This document shows, in pieces, positions 1-11,484 of a DNA stretch of 64,000 nt (its first letter is position 1; each line of letters begins with the position of its first letter). Made by a program: the position numbers and the translations under genes. Source of the stretch: Cladobotryum mycophilum (lineage: Eukaryota > Ascomycota > Sordariomycetes > Hypocreales > Hypocreaceae); contig CM071589.1 of NCBI GenBank assembly GCA_036429605.1, forward strand, positions 1,736,001 to 1,800,000, written 5' to 3'. The notes under the pieces are model-generated. The model made no database searches. It was not told the DNA's origin and saw only the letters and a list, made by a program, of their open reading frames with translations.

Positions 1-952
1 ACGGATCTGGCAGCTTGATAATGCGTCGTCGATCTTGGGCCGATATTCCCACCATTTCTGTTTTAGTTGATTTGTATTTTCTGCTCTCACTCTTGACGAC
101 GACATGACATGACTATCTGATTCTAGAGCGGAGCGTCAATTCGTGCTAGCATTTGTATTGGATGCATAGCTGGCTTTGAAGTAGTTGTTGCCAAGGCATA
201 TATTGCTGCTGACATGGTAGAGGGATGGATTTGATAGTAGCTGTCCAAGGACGCGCTCCATAATATGATGCAAGTGATTCTCCAACTCTCTTTGTTTTCA
301 TTACCATGTGATGTTGTTTATTTATTTGGCGAAGATGTCCTGATGCTTACGTCCCCATTTCCACGTCCATCTCCAGCCGCTACGCTCTCTCATAATAATC
401 GATCTTTCGCATCTTCACATGACAAAGACCCCTACAACTACTACTAGATTGATAGGCTCGTAATTCCCCACCCACCCCCACTTTGTTAGATCACTGCCGT
501 TGGAGATCCGACACCGGCACTTGCAACTTGTTTCTTCGGGCTTTTTTTTTCGACAACTCTCTTGAAGCTTAGCTTTGCCATTGGCGCTTCAAGAAACATT
601 TGGTGACACTACCTCGACAAGCTCATCACACAAAGGTCCATTCAAACTTGATACGTTGCCTCCTTTTCTTGGACAAATTCTTTCTTATTATCTAATAGCT
701 TGTTGTCAAAAGAGCCTGAGAGCGGTGGTGTCGCATCTTATCAGCGGGGTTGGATATATATATATCCTCGTCGTCCTATAACTTGGGAGTTCCTTTTTTT
801 TTTGTCGCAAACGAGGATTTTTGACCATAATCCGAGACGGTGAAGCTCCGACATTTTGAATTACTCGATCCCAATTGTTTGGTTGCGGAAAAAAGAAGGG
901 AAATTGTTCAGATACTATAGAGAGACTGTTGTTACTACCGCTCCTGTAAGCT
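1..952. other. Non-coding left flank, upstream region of the mitochondrial carrier gene
   Basis: I see no gene here. The open frames are short and start at non-ATG codons or have no recognisable composition. The stretch contains a perfect AT palindrome at 752-767 and T-rich patches near 541-550 and 797-810. The last few hundred bases should hold the promoter and 5' leader of the carrier gene that starts at 953. Confidence 0.6.
752..767. repeat. Perfect 16-bp AT palindrome
   Basis: The sequence GGATATATATATATCC is its own reverse complement. It lies about 190 bp upstream of the carrier start codon. It could be a TATA-like element or a simple (TA)n tract; nothing distinguishes the two. Confidence 0.6.
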
Positions 953-2081
953 ATGGCGGTAGCTGTAACACCGACGACGACGGGAGCGCCGGCGATGGTG
1001 CAGGCTGATGCCAGCTCGAAGCCTGCCTCGACGGCAACGATGGATTATAAGGGCTTTGTCGCTGGTGTATTCAGCGGCATTGCGAAGCTCACCGGTACGT
1101 TTTCCTTTTTTCTTTCTTTTCTTTCTTTTCTTTCTTCCTTCCCCTTATCTCATCATCCCAAGTTACTAACACAAGACTCCAAACTCTAGTCGGCCACCCC
1201 TTCGACACCGTCAAAGTCCGACTCCAGACCACGGACCTGTCCCGCTTCAGCGGGCCTCTACAATGCGTCATGCAGACGCTGCGGCACGAGGGCGTCGTGG
1301 GCCTGTACAAGGGCGCGACGCCGCCGCTCGTGGGGTGGATGTTTATGGACTCTGTGATGCTGGGGTCGCTGAACGTGTACCGGAGAGTGCTGGCGCAGCA
1401 TGTCTTTGATGCGGGGGATTGGACGCCAGGGGCCGGGCCGGGGACGAGGTTCGGGTTGAAGGCAGTTGGGGGAGCGGGGGATGGACCGACGACGACATAC
1501 TTGTCGCCGGTGGGACATGGTGTTGCTGGCATGCTGGCGGGTTGCACCGTGAGCTTCATAGCCGCGCCGGTGGAGCACGTCAAGGCCCGGCTGCAAATCC
1601 AATACGCCGCCAGGAAATCGGAGCGGCTATACTCTGGCCCCGTCGACTGCGTGAAGAAGATCTACGCCCACCACGGCGCCCGGGGCGTGTACCACGGCCT
1701 CTCCGCGACCCTGCTCTTCAGGAGTTTCTTCTTCTTCTGGTGGGGCAGCTACGACGTCATCTCGCGGGCCATGCGCCGGTATACCAGCCTCAGCACGCCG
1801 GCCGTCAACTTCTGGGCCGGGGGTTTGAGCGCGCAGGTGTTCTGGCTGACAAGCTACCCAAGCGACCTGGTCAAGCAGCGCATCATGACGGACCCCCTGG
1901 GCGGCGGCCTGGGCGATGGGGAGCGGAGGTTCCGCCGGTGGAAGGATGCGGCGGCGGCGGTGTATAGGGAGTCTGGTGCGAGGGGGTATTGGAGGGGTTC
2001 TTGCCTTGCTTCCTGAGGGCGTTCCCGGCGAATGGGATGGCTCTGTTGGCGTTTGAGTTTGTGATGAGGACGTTGCCTTGA
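953..2081 (+). CDS. Mitochondrial carrier family protein (SLC25), apparent 1-nt frameshift near the C-terminus
   Basis: Inner-membrane solute carrier with three tandem repeats. Two exons are supported: 953-1094 and 1190-2081, separated by a 95-nt intron (donor GTACGT, branch TTACTAAC, acceptor CTAG, phase 1). Carrier signatures are visible in each repeat: GHPFDTVKVRLQT just after the splice junction, PVEHVKARLQ in repeat 2 and PSDLVKQRIM in repeat 3. The pattern HPFDTVKVRLQT plus LYKGATPPLVG resembles the carnitine/ornithine-like subgroup, but the substrate cannot be assigned. Reading straight through, the frame stops at 2016 after YWRGSCLAS. Adding one G to the G4 run at 1994-1997 restores FLPCFLRAFPANGMALLAFE, the conserved carrier C-terminus, ending at a TGA at 2079-2081 and giving 344 residues. 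The gene is therefore either mis-sequenced or carries a late frameshift. Confidence 0.88.
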
Positions 2082-2500
2082 GAAGGGGGAGGGAACTTGA
2101 TAGACTTATGATGATGATGATGACATGTTATAGATTTAGAATTACTAGTAGTAGAGCAAGCGGCATAGGCATCAATAGAGTTTCAACATCACTTTGACGT
2201 TACAAGATATCACATCTATCACTTCGGTAGTGAAAAAAAAAAGGGGGGGGCACAATAAATCATGTTGGTCCACTCAAAAATGGCGTGGGCTTGTATTTCT
2301 TTTGGTTTGGCATCAAAGTCCCCTTTTTAGGAACGAGTGTGTATAACTCTAATCTGTGTCATACGCCCCTCATCCCAACCTTTCGAAGAATCAATGGCAC
2401 ATCTAGGCAGACTATTTCAATGGCGCCAAAGTTCCCATGGGCTCACTCGCAATTCCTTTTTTTCTGTTTTGAAGAAGAAGAAAGAAAGAGAAAAGCTGGT
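2082..2500. other. Convergent intergenic region
   Basis: This is 3' flank for the carrier (+) and for eL22 (-). It contains a (GAT)n-like patch near 2110 and an A10/G8 run near 2234-2251. No gene is seen; open frames here are chance. Confidence 0.6.
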
Positions 2501-3207
2501 TTACTCATCATCCTCCTCAGCCTCGTCGTTAACAACGTTGAAGAACTTGAGCTCGTAAACGCCGCGAGAGGTGGAGACGACACGGAGCCAGTCACGGAGC
2601 TGCTGCTTCTTGAGGAACTTCTTGGTCCTGTAGACAAAAGGTATTAGTTGAAGTCATAGGGGGAGAGGGGGGGGGGAAATGCAGAAGGATATGTATAGAA
2701 CGTACAAGTACTTGAGGTAACGACCAGAGAGCTCGTTGTGGGCAGTGATCTCGATCTTGCCCTCACCCTGCTGCTGGACAACGACGTTGTCGCCAAGGTT
2801 GTTGGTGCGGCCATCGACCTTGATGTGGTCCTGGAGGAACTTCTCAAAGGCGGAGACGTCGAAGATCTTGTCGCTAGCGGGCTGAGAAGCGTTGATGATG
2901 AACTACCCCCAACTATGTTAATACCAAGAGTTTTTTCTTCTTCGTTTTTTTCAATCCTTGGGGAAAAGGCATGATTCTTCTTTCAACACTCACCTTCTTA
3001 GTCTGCTTCTGGGCCTTGCCAGTCTTCTTCTGCTGTAATGACAAATCTTAGCCTACTGCATTGGTTTTTTTTGTAGTTTCTTGTTTCCAGGCACGTAACC
3101 TCTCCTTTTTTACCAGAGAGGCTACAATGCCTGCAGCAAAGCTGGGGGTTTTGTCATGTCGTCGTGATTGTCGCTGTAGTTTCGGTAGTACATACTGTGG
3201 GAGCCAT
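2501..3207 (-). CDS. rpl22: 60S ribosomal protein eL22
   Basis: Component of the cytosolic large ribosomal subunit. It is built from four exons on the minus strand: 3207-3196, 3032-2994, 2902-2706 and 2627-2501, totalling 375 nt and 124 residues. Donors are GTATGT, GTGAGT and GTACGT, and all acceptors are AG. The first exon codes only for MAPT, a tiny first exon as is common in fungal ribosomal protein genes. The N-terminus MAPTQKKTGKAQKQTKK is basic. The body carries the eL22 core (FEKFLQDHIKVDGRTNNLG, then GKIEITAHNELSGRYLKYL, then FLKKQQLRDWLRVV and GVYELKFFNV). It ends in the typical acidic tail NDEAEEDDE. Length and tail match the family. All exon phases join cleanly with no sign of damage. 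Confidence 0.95.
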
Positions 3208-3889
3208 TGCTGCTGAGTCTTTTTTTGAGTGGGAATAGAACGCAAAGAGGTTAAATCCTGCGCCTTTTTGCAAAATAATAATTTTTGGTTCGTTTGCTTG
3301 GGAGTTGTAGATCTAGAAACTTTTTTTAGTGGGATTTTTTTTTGGTGGTGTGTCTCGAAATGGCACACGAAAAATTAGGGTTGTGGCGGATTAATTATTG
3401 GCCGAGCTTTCAAGCGAGGTATCTCGAACTTTTGCTCTTTCCCACCTTCAACAAGGTACCTAGTAGTCTACTGATTTGGGTGTGATCATGTGACCGTGAC
3501 GAAAGTTGATGAATGTGTTTGTATATTCATGTTTGAGGGCGGTATGTAAAAAAAGGCAAGCATGAATTCACTATAAGCTACCAAAAGGCTTGATGCCCTC
3601 ATAACATGACACGCTCCATATCTTCGTCAGTGATGTAGTAAACAAGGTACAAGATAGACACAATGCGCATTATAGTTAGATCGAATATACTTCATTCAAA
3701 TATCATCAGACATAACTATCATCATCCAGCGCTATAGCCAGAAGAATCTCGTTACAAAGCATCAATGAGCCATACACACATGACACATAAAAAGTCATTC
3801 CAACAAATGAACTTGCATCCATCACCGCACATGCACACACACATACAACCTATTAAAATTCCACCCCTTTTTCCTCCAAAAGAAAAAAT
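3208..3889. other. Non-coding region between the acidic-repeat gene 3' end and the eL22 promoter
   Basis: Upstream side of eL22 (minus) and downstream side of the acidic-repeat gene (minus). It is AT-rich, with T-runs near 3221-3226 and 3321-3351. An open frame at 3048-3368 overlaps eL22 intron 1 and looks spurious. No gene seen. Confidence 0.55.
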
Positions 3890-6800
3890 CTACTTGAACA
3901 ATCTCTTCAGAACCCCCTAAATCCACCGCTAGGTTTCGCTTCCACAACGTCATCCTTCTCCCTCGCTCTCCTTCTCTCATGTCTGGCTTTCCGAGCAGCA
4001 TCCTCGGGTGGGCCCTTGGGAGAATCGGCAGTTCGAGGCCGGTGAGACGACCTCGGCCGGACATCGTCAGATGTCTCGCGGTCGCGGCTCAACGAGCTGT
4101 GCTTCCGACGAGAAGATGTTCGCTTTGGTATGTAGATGCCGTCATCATAAGGCGGCGAGGCTGGCCTGGGTTGCGCGGGGCCTTCCGTGAACCTCATCCC
4201 GAAGAACTTCTTTTCCGGCATGGGTACCTCTGTCTCAAAGGGTAGCGTTGATTTAGGATATTCCGACCTAGATTGCGTAGAATGACTAGAATAAGGTCTG
4301 GAATGAGTGGAATGACTAGAATACGGCCGAGAAGAACGTCGGGGACGATGTTCAATCTCTACCGGCTCAATCTCGATCGGTTCCAGATCAAATCCCACAG
4401 CCTTGCGCTCCCTAGAAACAGATGGTTCCATCCGGGGAAAGCTCTCGGTTGGTTCCTCGACACGCTCGATGCGATCAGAACGACGTTCAGAGCGCTCTCT
4501 TTCACGTTCGCGTTCACGATCGCGTTCGCGGCGGTCGCGGCGCTGTTCACGAGGCTCAAACGTTTCAGGGACCTCCGGCTTCTCCAGAGCAACAGGTGGT
4601 TCGTCAACCGGTTCGGCATGTTCGGAACGACGCTCAGGTCGTTCGCGTTCGCGCTCACGGCGTTCACGACGGTGCTCACGATGCTCGGGAATCTCGGGTC
4701 TGTCCTGTTCCTCGCGTCGCTCAGAATGGCGTCTACGACGCTCACGATCATGTCGGTCGTTCCGTTCGACCTGGGCAGGGATGCTGCTACGTTCAGCTTC
4801 CTTGGCAGCACGACGCTCTGCCCTGCGCCTCTCGCGGGTAGCCGGATCCTCGGCTGCTCTTTGTTTTCGTTCAGATTGTCCAGAAGAATCACCATAAGAC
4901 CCGCTATCGTGTCGTCTCGGAGTTATTGGTGGTGTATCCTTTTGTGACGACTCGGTATCGGGCTTGGAAGCGGAAGGAGTCTCGAGTGGCTGGCGACGAT
5001 GAGCATGGGATTCATACGAACGTCTATGCTCTCTACGCTCTCTGTGCTCTCTGTGCTCCCTATGCTCCCGGTGATCCCTAAATTCCCTCGAGTCTCTTGA
5101 TTCCCGGGATTCTCTTGGTTCTCGTGATTCCCTGGACTCTCTAGATTCTCTAGGATATTCTTTAGGCTCTCTGTACTCGACAAATTCTTCCTCACCGCGA
5201 CTCCTAGACTGAGAAGAGTAATGAGAGCGACGGTGCCTGCGTCGTCTTTCTCGATCCCGGTCACCGCTCGACGAGATGGGCTCCTTAGACCTATCCTCTG
5301 TAAATATGTCAGCAATGGATTTACGAAGATCCTCCTCAATGCCACCAATACTTCTTTGTGTAGTAGGGACGGCTTGAGATTGAAGTTCCTCCAAAGCCAA
5401 CGTGAGCTGGTGATCTAGAGTAGGCACGCCCTCATGGTTGAGGGGACCGGGAAGCGATGATCTGACGGCAGGGTCTAATGGTTCGGCTGTGTTAGACACA
5501 ACATTAAAAGGAGGAGGAGGAGGAGAAGGAGCGGCGGCGGCGGCGTCTTCGGCATTCCGCGTCGACATCTTCTGCATTCGACGCAGCGTTCGAGGACTCG
5601 GATTCTCAATCGCCCCCGTATGCGGGATAGCACCCGGGGGCGTCTGAGGCCGGGACTTGTATTTGGGCGACGACACTGGAGAAAGCGGAGCAGGGATGGC
5701 ATCGGCGATTTCATCCTGTAAATTAGGATCCAGATGAGGAGCATGCGTATTCGGATGGTGTGGGGGACTGTCATCTTCAAGATAAAGAGTAGAATGATGT
5801 AAAAAGGGCACGTAACGGGTGGTGGCATCAACGACTTGTGAAGGACTAAGACTTCGATCTAATTCTCGGGGCAATTTTTTTCTTTTTCAACTACACTCTC
5901 CAACAACTTGACGTTAATGTCCGGCTGAGCTGCGACCCAGTATTCGGTAGCAGTAAAAGGTCCTTCGGGCACCTCTTCGTTGTCAAATTGGCTCAATCCG
6001 GACGCGGCGTAGTGGGTATCTATTCGTCGGTCTTCTTCTTTCCGCCGAAGACTTGAAGACGCAGCCACAAAAATGGCGCCAGCAGCCAGGCTGTTAAAGT
6101 CGCCAGAATCTTTGGAGGCTACATCATGTAAGTCTTTATTCTCCACCTGTTTCTTGATCTCTTTACTTGCCTGGTCCTCATCCGCTCCCTTGCTAACGAC
6201 GGCAGTCTCGTCTGTCGTAGTTTCGCGAGCACCCTCTGCAGAAGCTGGCTTTGCAGTAGCATCTTCATCCGTGGCCTTGGTTGTTGTGTCTTTCTGGCTC
6301 TCTGTGGAGGCTTCATCAGCTAAGGGCTCGGCAGCCTTGGCGGTAGTTTCTGGTTCGATTTCCCGAGTTGTGCTGGGCTCTTCGGCCGTCTTTACTGCCT
6401 CAGAAGGTGGGTTAACCTCCTTGATCGTCTCCTCAGGCTTGGGTGCCTCTGGAGCTTTGCCCTTCTGCTCAACCTCATCGCTCACTGCCAAAATGTCACG
6501 CTGCAAAATTGGCTCATCCTTTGGAGACACGTCGAGCTTGGTGACAGTAAGATCACTAGCATCCTTGTCATTGAGCTTGTCATAGACAACAGCAGCCGAC
6601 GCAACGGTAATTGCCGCAGCGGCTCCGGCCCCGAGTGCAGCGCCATGATCGGATAGGAAAGATCCAAGAGTCTTGGTAATATCATCCTTTTCCTCAGCAG
6701 GAACTTCCACCTGTGTCTCAGCTGGTGTCTCGCCATCAGATACCTGAGTGACTTCGACATCAGCCTCTGCGATGGCCGGTGCATCTGTGCTTTCTCCAAT

Positions 6801-9800
6801 GAGCACGACATGTTCCTCGGCAGTCTTCTTGTCGTCGACTGCTGAGTTATCCAAATCCGCAATGGTCTCTGCATCGCTCTTGTCCTCCAGGTTGTCTGTG
6901 CTCACGTCCTTGGGCGATTCCTCCTCACCCAAAGACCGTTCATTGTTTTCTGAAGGCTCTTCCGAATGTAACTCCAAAACGCCGTTGTCCTTCGACTCAT
7001 TTGTTGTAGAGTCCTCAAACCGTCCCGAAATATCAACAGGGGTATCATGCAATGAATACTGCTCCTCACCTTTCCTAACCGTCTCTTCCTCTTTCTTCTC
7101 CTCTACAGCGGGAACGACAACTTCTTCGCTCTCCGCCTCAGTAGCCTTGGGTGCTTCAGCCTCAGCAACGGGGGCTGGCTGAGCCTCCTCAATATGTTCA
7201 ACCTCCTTTTCAGCCTCTAGAACTGCAGGCGCAGCCTCCTCCTTTTCCTCTACAACTTCACGAGCTTCCTCCACAGGAGCTACACTAACAGCAGCCTCCT
7301 CAGCAGGTGCAGCGTGTTCTTCAGGCTTGTCCTCGCTGACTATTTCCTTGGGAGCTTCAGTCTCTAGAACATGTTGCTCAGGCTCGGGCTCAGCCGCAAC
7401 AGGAGTCTCTTCTTCAACGGCTGGTTCTAGAACAACTTCCTTCTTGTGGAGGGGAGCATGCGCGGCTATGATTCCGGCAGCTTCTGGGGAAACCGATTCC
7501 ACAATGGGTTCCAGTACAGCGGGCTCTGTGGCAGCAGGTTCCTCGATGATCTCCTTCTCAACGACCTCCTCGTGAGCAGGTTCCGGCTCAGCTACATGTT
7601 CAGGTTCCTCAGGTTCAGCAACAGCCTGCTGGGGTTCCTCCTTAGCAGTCTCTGCAACGAACCCCTCAGCGGGTGTTTCGGCAAGTTCCTTGATAGCCTT
7701 CTCTGCAGTCTCCTCGATAGGCTCGGGAGCAGGAGTCTCCTCAACAGGGGCGGGCTCCTCCTTGGTAGCCTCAACCTCAGGCTCGACATGTTTGACTTCG
7801 GCTTCGGGAGCCTTAGGCTCCTCATGTACAGGCTCAGCCTCAGTCACTTCCTTGGGAGCCTCGGCCTCAACTGCAGCGGCTTCAGCGACAGGAGCTTCAG
7901 GTTCCTCCTTAGGTGTCTCCTCTACAGATTCGGGCTCGATATGGGCGGTTTCATGCTCAACATGCTCAAGAGTCTTAGGTGCCTCCTCGGTAGCTTCGAG
8001 TTCGGCGACAGGAGCCTCCTGTTCAACAATCACCTTAGGGGCTTCGGCCTCAGCCTCAGCCTCCACCTTTTCTTCGGGCTTATCTGTGGCAGTTTCCACC
8101 TCGGCTACGGGTTCAGGCTCAGACTCCTTGATTTCCACAGCCTCGGGCTCTTCCTTGACAAGCTCTGGCTCAGGAGCATCCTTATGCTCATCAACTGCAG
8201 GCTCGACAACTTCTGTGGGAGCAGCAGGCTCGACCTCAGCAGTCCCGGTGGTAGGCTTTGGCTCCTCCTCAGTAGTCTCTGGCTCAGCAACAACCTCCTT
8301 AGGGGGTTCGGTTTGCGCTACAGCCTCCTCTACAGAAGCTTCTGACTCAACGGGAGCAGCTACAGGGGCCTCCTCAGGGGCCTCCTCAGGGGTTGGCTCT
8401 GCAATCTTCTCAACAGCCTCGACCTTCTCAGGTTCGGCTAGTGTCTCGTTAACTACAGGGGCGGCTTCTTTCTCTGGCTCTGCTTCGGGTTGGTGCTCAG
8501 CTTCAACGGGCTCTTGATGCTCAACAGGAGCAGGAGTGTGCTCTTCAACGACAGGAACTTCCTTGGACTCAACCACCTCCTCAGACTTATCATCCACAGG
8601 AGCAGGAGCAGGAGTCTCGGTTTCAACGGGCTCCTTGACTTCCTCCTGCTCGCGTTGGACATGCTCAGCGACATGCTCCTCTACTGCAGGCTCAACCTCA
8701 ACGGGATGTAACACTGGCTCCTCGGTCTTGGATTCAGTCTTGTCAGCTTCTGGCTCGGGAGTTTCTTCAACCTTGGCAGCCTCTTCGTGAGCAACAGGAG
8801 CCTCAATAGGAACCTCAACAGGAGCTTCAACAGGAGCTTCAACAGGAGCTTCAACAGGAGCTTCCTTCGATGATTCAGGCTCTTCGGCCTTGACCTCAGC
8901 GACTAGTGCTTCCTCCTTAACCTCGGGCTCAGGTGCCTTTTCTGGCTCAGCCAATGCCTCGACCTCAACGGCCTTTTCAACCACAGCAGCCTCAGCAGCT
9001 GGCTGGACGGTTTCCGTCACTGGCTCGTCCTTGGGAGCATGTTCCTCCTCAGTGGTAGGCTTGGCCTCCTCAGACTCAGTTGAAGCTGGTTCCTCGACAG
9101 TAAGCTTAGAAGGTTCCTCTTTGACTTCTGCTGGAGTTTCAACAACCTCGGGAGCGTGCTCGTGTGTCTCGCTCTCCTTGGTTTCTGAGGTAGTGGCGGG
9201 TTCCTCCTTAGTCTCCTGTTGGATTTCGGGTTCGGGAGCAGCTTCGACAACTTCAGGGGTTGGCTCAACTTCCTCAGCCTTGGCAGCAGGCTCCGCAGTT
9301 GGTGTAGCCTCAGTTTCTTCCGCATGAGCTGTCTCAGCAGGAGTCTCCTCGACCTTCTCGGAAACCTCGACTTTGTCCTCAGTCTCAGTGGGCTTGTCTT
9401 CAGCTACAGGGGCTACAGATTCAGGTTCTGGCTCAGGAGCAGGTGTCTCCTCTACCTCAGCAGTCTCGGTTATGGGCTCTGCCTTTTCCTCAACGACTGG
9501 GGCTTCGGGTTCCTTGTGAGATTCTTCTGGCGCGACGACAGCAGCTTTGGTCTCCTCGACAGCGATTTCTTCAGCCACGGGTGTAGGAGCGACTTCAACA
9601 GGCTCAGCCTTGTGCTCCTCAACCTCCGTGGTGGGCTCGACAGCAGCAACCTCAGCAGGCGTCTCCTCGACCTTAGTCTCAGGCTCAGCGGGAGTAGGGG
9701 CTGTTTCTTCCGACTTGGTCTCCACAACATGGTCCTCCTCAGCGACAGGTGCAGGAGCAGCAGGCTCCTCGTGCTTCACCTCATCGTGCTTGGCAGGCTC

Positions 9801-11484
9801 CTCATGAGCGGGTGTCTCAGCGGGAGCGGGGGCAGGAATCTCAGACTCAGCAACGGGCTCTACAGCGGGTTCCTCCTTGGCCTCAACCTCCTTTTCTTCA
9901 GCAGGTTTCTCGGCCTCTAGAGTCTCCTCAGCCTGCTTCTCAACAGGTGCTGGCTCAACAGCGGGTTCAGAGGCGGGTTCAGAGGCAGGTTCAGAGGCAG
10001 GTTCGGGGGCAGGTTCGGGGGCAGGTTCGGGGGCAGGTTCGGGGGCCGTCTCAACAACAGGTTCAGCAACAGTCTCGGCGGGAGTTTCAGTAACAGCCGC
10101 TACAACAGGCTCAGTTGAATCGACCTTGGATTCAGGCTCGGCAGGCTTCTCCTCGGCCTCAACCTTGTCGGTCTCTGGCGCGGCTGGCTGTTCAACAGCT
10201 TCTTCCTTGAGTTCAGCCTTCTCCTCTGCAGGCTTAGCATCCTCTACGACCTCCTGGGGCTTTTCTTCCTCAGCAGGAGCTTCAGATGGCTTCTCTTCCT
10301 TCTCCTCGACCTTTACTAGTTCAGTCGTCGGGACCTCTTCCTTGGCCTCTTCGTGGCCTGTTGTCTCAGGCTCCTTCTCCTCCGCCTTCTCTACTGATTT
10401 GTCGGCGTTATCCGGCGCCGGGGTATCTTCTGGTGTGACAGCTTCCTCAACAACAGGCTTCTCCTCAGCTGGTGCAGCGACAACTTCAGGTTCCTCTGTC
10501 TTGGTCTCCTCCTCCTTTGCAGGAGCTTCCCTGGCAGACTCTTCCTTGGTCACTTCAACATGCTCTTCAGCAGCCTTGGGCTCTGCCTCGGCGGCTTTGG
10601 GTTCCTCCTCGGCGGGCTTGGCCTCCTCAGGGGTATCAGCAACCTCTGTGGGTGTATCCGTTGGCTCAGCGTCCTTTGTTTCGGCCTCGGCGGCAGGTTC
10701 TTCAGACGCTGGGGCAGCGACCTTCTCTTCCTCCTTGGCCTCGGGCTCTAGCTCGACAGCCTCTGACTTCTCTTCAGCTACTAGGGCCGCTGGTGCAGCT
10801 TCAGCTTCGTCTGTCGCCGGCGGAGATGGCGGCTGAGTGGGCTCTGGTGTCTCGTCGACGGCTGCGCTCTCGTCAACGGCCACGCTCTCCTCGGAGGACT
10901 TGGCGCTGCTCTTCTTCTTCTTCTTTTTTGACTTCTTCTTTGAAGCAGTAACAGCAGCTTCCTCTTCCGGAGGCGGGGTTACAGTCTTGTCCTCCTGTGC
11001 TTCATCGGGCTTGACCTCTTCCTGGGTCTCCTCCTTGATCTCCTCGGAGGGCTCTATAGGCGTGGGTGGGGCGACGAGATTGCTTTCGCTCTTCTTCTTG
11101 TTCTTCTTCTTCTTCTTCTTATCCTTCTTGGTATCGGCGGCCGGCGCTGACTCAACCTCAAGTTGGTCGTCCAGTTGGTCTTCTAAGTGTTCGTCGGTCA
11201 TGGCCGCCTCAGATGGTACCTGTCCGTCTGCATAAAAGATGGATCAGCAGAGTTTTTTTTCTTCCCTTGGGGGGTGAATGGAAAGTGAGGGAAGAGAGAA
11301 AGAAAAAAACGCTGGGATGGTGGCAGAAGAAGCAGGGGAAGAAATAATCACCTTGTTGGTTTACGGCCTCCTCATCGGAGTCTTCAGGTTTGAAGTACTG
11401 AACATTTTCAAAGTTAGAGTATTGTACATTAGATAAATCTACTGTCCTAATTGGACCGTATTCTGCACTCTGGGCGAAACTCAT
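3890..11484 (-). CDS. Very long acidic Glu/Pro/Ala/Val-repeat protein with a basic, disordered C-terminal region; two apparent 1-nt frameshifts
   Basis: I do not recognise a defined function. Exon 1 (11484-11352) begins MSFAQSAEYGPIRTVDLSN. A 124-nt intron (acceptor TTATGCAG) leads to a second exon running from 11227. After a Lys-rich block come roughly 1,500 residues dominated by E, P, A and V with tandem APVE and PEPA units. Then follow an Ala-rich hydrophobic patch (HGAALGAGAAAAITVASAAV) and a second one (FNSLAAGAIFVAASSS). The remaining ~660 residues are Arg/Glu/Ser-rich (RESRESRE-type repeats). The frame breaks at 5875-5881 (A7 on the coding strand) and at 3913-3917 (G5). One extra base at each gives a continuous 2,490-residue frame ending LKRLFK at 3890. 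The layout recalls fungal proteins annotated as involucrin-repeat proteins, but that is recollection and not a demonstrated homology. A cytoskeletal, scaffold or condensate role is conceivable. Confidence 0.75.
8800..8868 (-). repeat. 12-bp tandem repeat coding for A-P-V-E units
   Basis: About five near-identical copies of the + strand unit GGAGCTTCAACA lie inside the acidic-repeat gene. On the coding strand they give APVEAPVEAPVE. The unit length is a multiple of three, so copy-number change keeps the frame. Confidence 0.85.
9957..10048 (-). repeat. 12-bp tandem repeat coding for PEPA/SEPA units
   Basis: About seven to eight copies of a 12-bp unit (GGTTCAGAGGCA or GGTTCGGGGGCA on the + strand) encode PEPAPEPAPEPA passing into SEPASEPASEPA. 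Two sub-types sit in blocks, which suggests recent unit duplication. Confidence 0.85.

Noticed and set aside
4273..4947. + strand frame of 224 codons and several overlapping ones
   Set aside because: Antisense of the Arg/Glu-repeat C-terminal part of the acidic-repeat gene, with compositional mirror-image (Ser/Arg/Phe) content only.
7446..10836. Long Ser/Leu-rich open frames on the + strand (for example 7446-8345, 7690-8517, 9219-9920, 9877-10836)
   Set aside because: They are antisense shadows of the acidic-repeat gene. Its biased GAG/GCT/CCT codons leave the opposite strand free of stops. No independent motif, start context or intron pattern supports them.
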